In this document: positions 23,494 to 24,453 of the stretch, in pieces
How positions within the stretch are numbered: the first letter of the stretch is position 1
Layout of the letters: every line of letters begins with the position of its first letter
Assembly (NCBI GenBank): GCA_017480485.1
Contig: JAFVAN010000014.1
Span: forward strand, 1 to 24,453
DNA: 24,453 nucleotides
Reading direction: 5' to 3'
From: Ruminococcus sp.
GTDB lineage: Bacteria > Bacillota_A > Clostridia > Oscillospirales > Ruminococcaceae
Program-made: the position numbers and the translations under genes
Notes under the pieces: model-generated
Seen by the model: the letters and a program-made list of their open reading frames with translations, nothing else
The model's database searches: none
What the model was told of the DNA's origin: nothing

Positions 23494-24453
23494 TTATCCC
23501 TTAAATCTCTCGTGGATGATCTTGCCGCCCTGCGTCAGCAGGCAGCCCTTCATTATCTCATCATTTAAGTTAACGTCCAATTCTTTGGACTCTTTGTTGT
23601 AGAAATGAGTTAAAAATGCAGTGAAATTTCCCGAGAGCATTTTTGAAGCGTCATAAGGCACCTGCCGCTCCAGCATATCGCCGGACATGATGGTCACGCC
23701 GTTGTCGGTGACTACGTCCTCGAAGGGCTTCGACCCTTCAACATTGCCGCCTGTAGAGACTGCCATGTCAACGACGATGCTGCCGGGCTGCATCCTGTCG
23801 AGCACGTCCTTTTTGATGAGCAGGGGAGCTTTTCTTCCGAACACCTTCGCGGTGGTGATAACGATATTTGAGCGCTCACAGACCTTCGCCTGGGCCTCCT
23901 GCTGCTTGGCGACCTGCTCGGGGGTCAATTCCTTCGCGTAGCCTTGGTCTGTCTGGCCCATCTCGCCGAGGTCTATTTTTACAAAGCTTGCGCCCAATGA
24001 TTTGACCTGCTCCTCAACGACTGGTCTTGTATCGAAAGCGTCAACTCGTGCGCCCAATCTTTTTGCAGTCGCTATAGCCTGCAAACCGGCAACGCCAACG
24101 CCGATAACGAACACGCGAGCGGGGTTTATTGTCCCCGAAGGAGTTACCATCATTGGAAGGATCTTCGGCAGCTTGGCGGCTGCGTTTACGACCGCCACAT
24201 AGCCCGCAAGGGATGTCTGGGAGGACTGCACGTCCATTTTCTGAGCCAGCGTGGTTCGAGGGATCATCTCCAAGGAGACGGCCTGCAAGCCCGCCTTTGC
24301 CATGTCGTTCAGCAGCTCTTTTTCGCCCCATGGGTCAAGGTAGCTTAGATGCAGCGTGCCGCTCTCGATGCCCTCGATGCTCTCGGGCTTCATGATGCGA
24401 AGCACTATCTCGCTGCCCTTGTAGCCCTCTTCATTGCTGTCAACTAAAACAGC
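23494..24453 (-). CDS. pntAA: NAD(P) transhydrogenase subunit alpha part 1, 5' end outside the window
   Basis: This is the NAD(H)-binding domain I of the transhydrogenase. The 319 codons in the window are open to the right edge, so the N-terminus is missing. Key segments are the Rossmann motif G-V-G-V-A-G-L-Q-A-I-A-T-A-K-R-L-G-A followed by V-D-A-F-D-T-R-P, then Q-T-D-Q-G-Y-A-K-E, and P-G-S-I-V-V-D-M-A. An apparent start at 24405 is internal, since the coding frame continues upstream of it. A gap of 71 bp separates it from pntAB; the three genes form one operon. The promoter lies outside the window. Confidence 0.97.
   Translation of the reverse strand, partial: AVLVDSNEEGYKGSEIVLRIMKPESIEGIESGTLHLSYLDPWGEKELLNDMAKAGLQAVSLEMIPRTTLAQKMDVQSSQTSLAGYVAVVNAAAKLPKILPMMVTPSGTINPARVFVIGVGVAGLQAIATAKRLGARVDAFDTRPVVEEQVKSLGASFVKIDLGEMGQTDQGYAKELTPEQVAKQQEAQAKVCERSNIVITTAKVFGRKAPLLIKKDVLDRMQPGSIVVDMAVSTGGNVEGSKPFEDVVTDNGVTIMSGDMLERQVPYDASKMLSGNFTAFLTHFYNKESKELDVNLNDEIMKGCLLTQGGKIIHERFKG

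Overview
The window looks like chromosome from a GC-rich, Gram-positive anaerobe of the Clostridia, probably Oscillospiraceae/Ruminococcaceae. The supporting evidence is the SufCBDSU order with SufU in place of SufE/SufA, AGGAGG-type ribosome binding sites, TTGACA/TATAAT promoters, lipoproteins with acidic Pro/Glu/Thr linkers, and a secreted protein with a Cys-rich module common in ruminococcal surface proteins. The family placement is inference, because no 16S or other marker locus is present.

Layout. 1-439: repeat-rich intergenic DNA. 440-3363: a large lipoprotein translationally coupled to a DUF3810-type membrane protein with an HELAH motif. 3364-3932: dispersed repeats, then a strong promoter. 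3933-8797: the complete iron-sulfur assembly operon sufC-sufB-sufD-sufS-sufU, closed by a hairpin terminator. 9125-9847: a sirtuin. 9848-10579: repeats and a very long hairpin element. 10580-11881 (-): enolase. 11882-12525: repeats. 12526-13581 (-): a zinc-ribbon membrane protein with a duplicated C-terminal domain. 13582-14082: repeats and a tRNA promoter. 14083-14159: tRNA-Arg(ACG), followed by a 100-bp tandem repeat carrying three terminator-like hairpins. 14587-18558: a reductase locus (intact aldo/keto reductase, LysR regulator, frameshifted aldo/keto reductase, YqhD-type alcohol dehydrogenase). 18750-20529 (-): two secreted proteins, each with a probable frameshift near its 3' end; the first has a candidate GEMM/c-di-GMP-I-like riboswitch leader. 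20760-21398 (-): a lipoprotein. 21627-24453 (-): a three-gene proton-translocating transhydrogenase (pntAA truncated by the window edge, pntAB, pntB).

How the genes relate. The Suf operon is a self-contained cluster-assembly unit. The aldo/keto reductases and the YqhD-type dehydrogenase probably form an aldehyde-reduction locus under the LysR gene, since both reductase promoters carry the same 11-bp motif. The transhydrogenase could supply NADPH for them, but that link is only inferred.

The most unusual content lies between genes. Several families of hairpin-forming repeats recur, and in some copies the paired arms differ in sequence while pairing is kept. A composite element with a 26-29 nt near-perfect stem occurs twice. 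The GEMM-like leader before a secreted protein is the best candidate for an unannotated regulatory RNA. Three apparent one-base frameshifts between 16.9 and 19.8 kb may be real decay or sequencing error.
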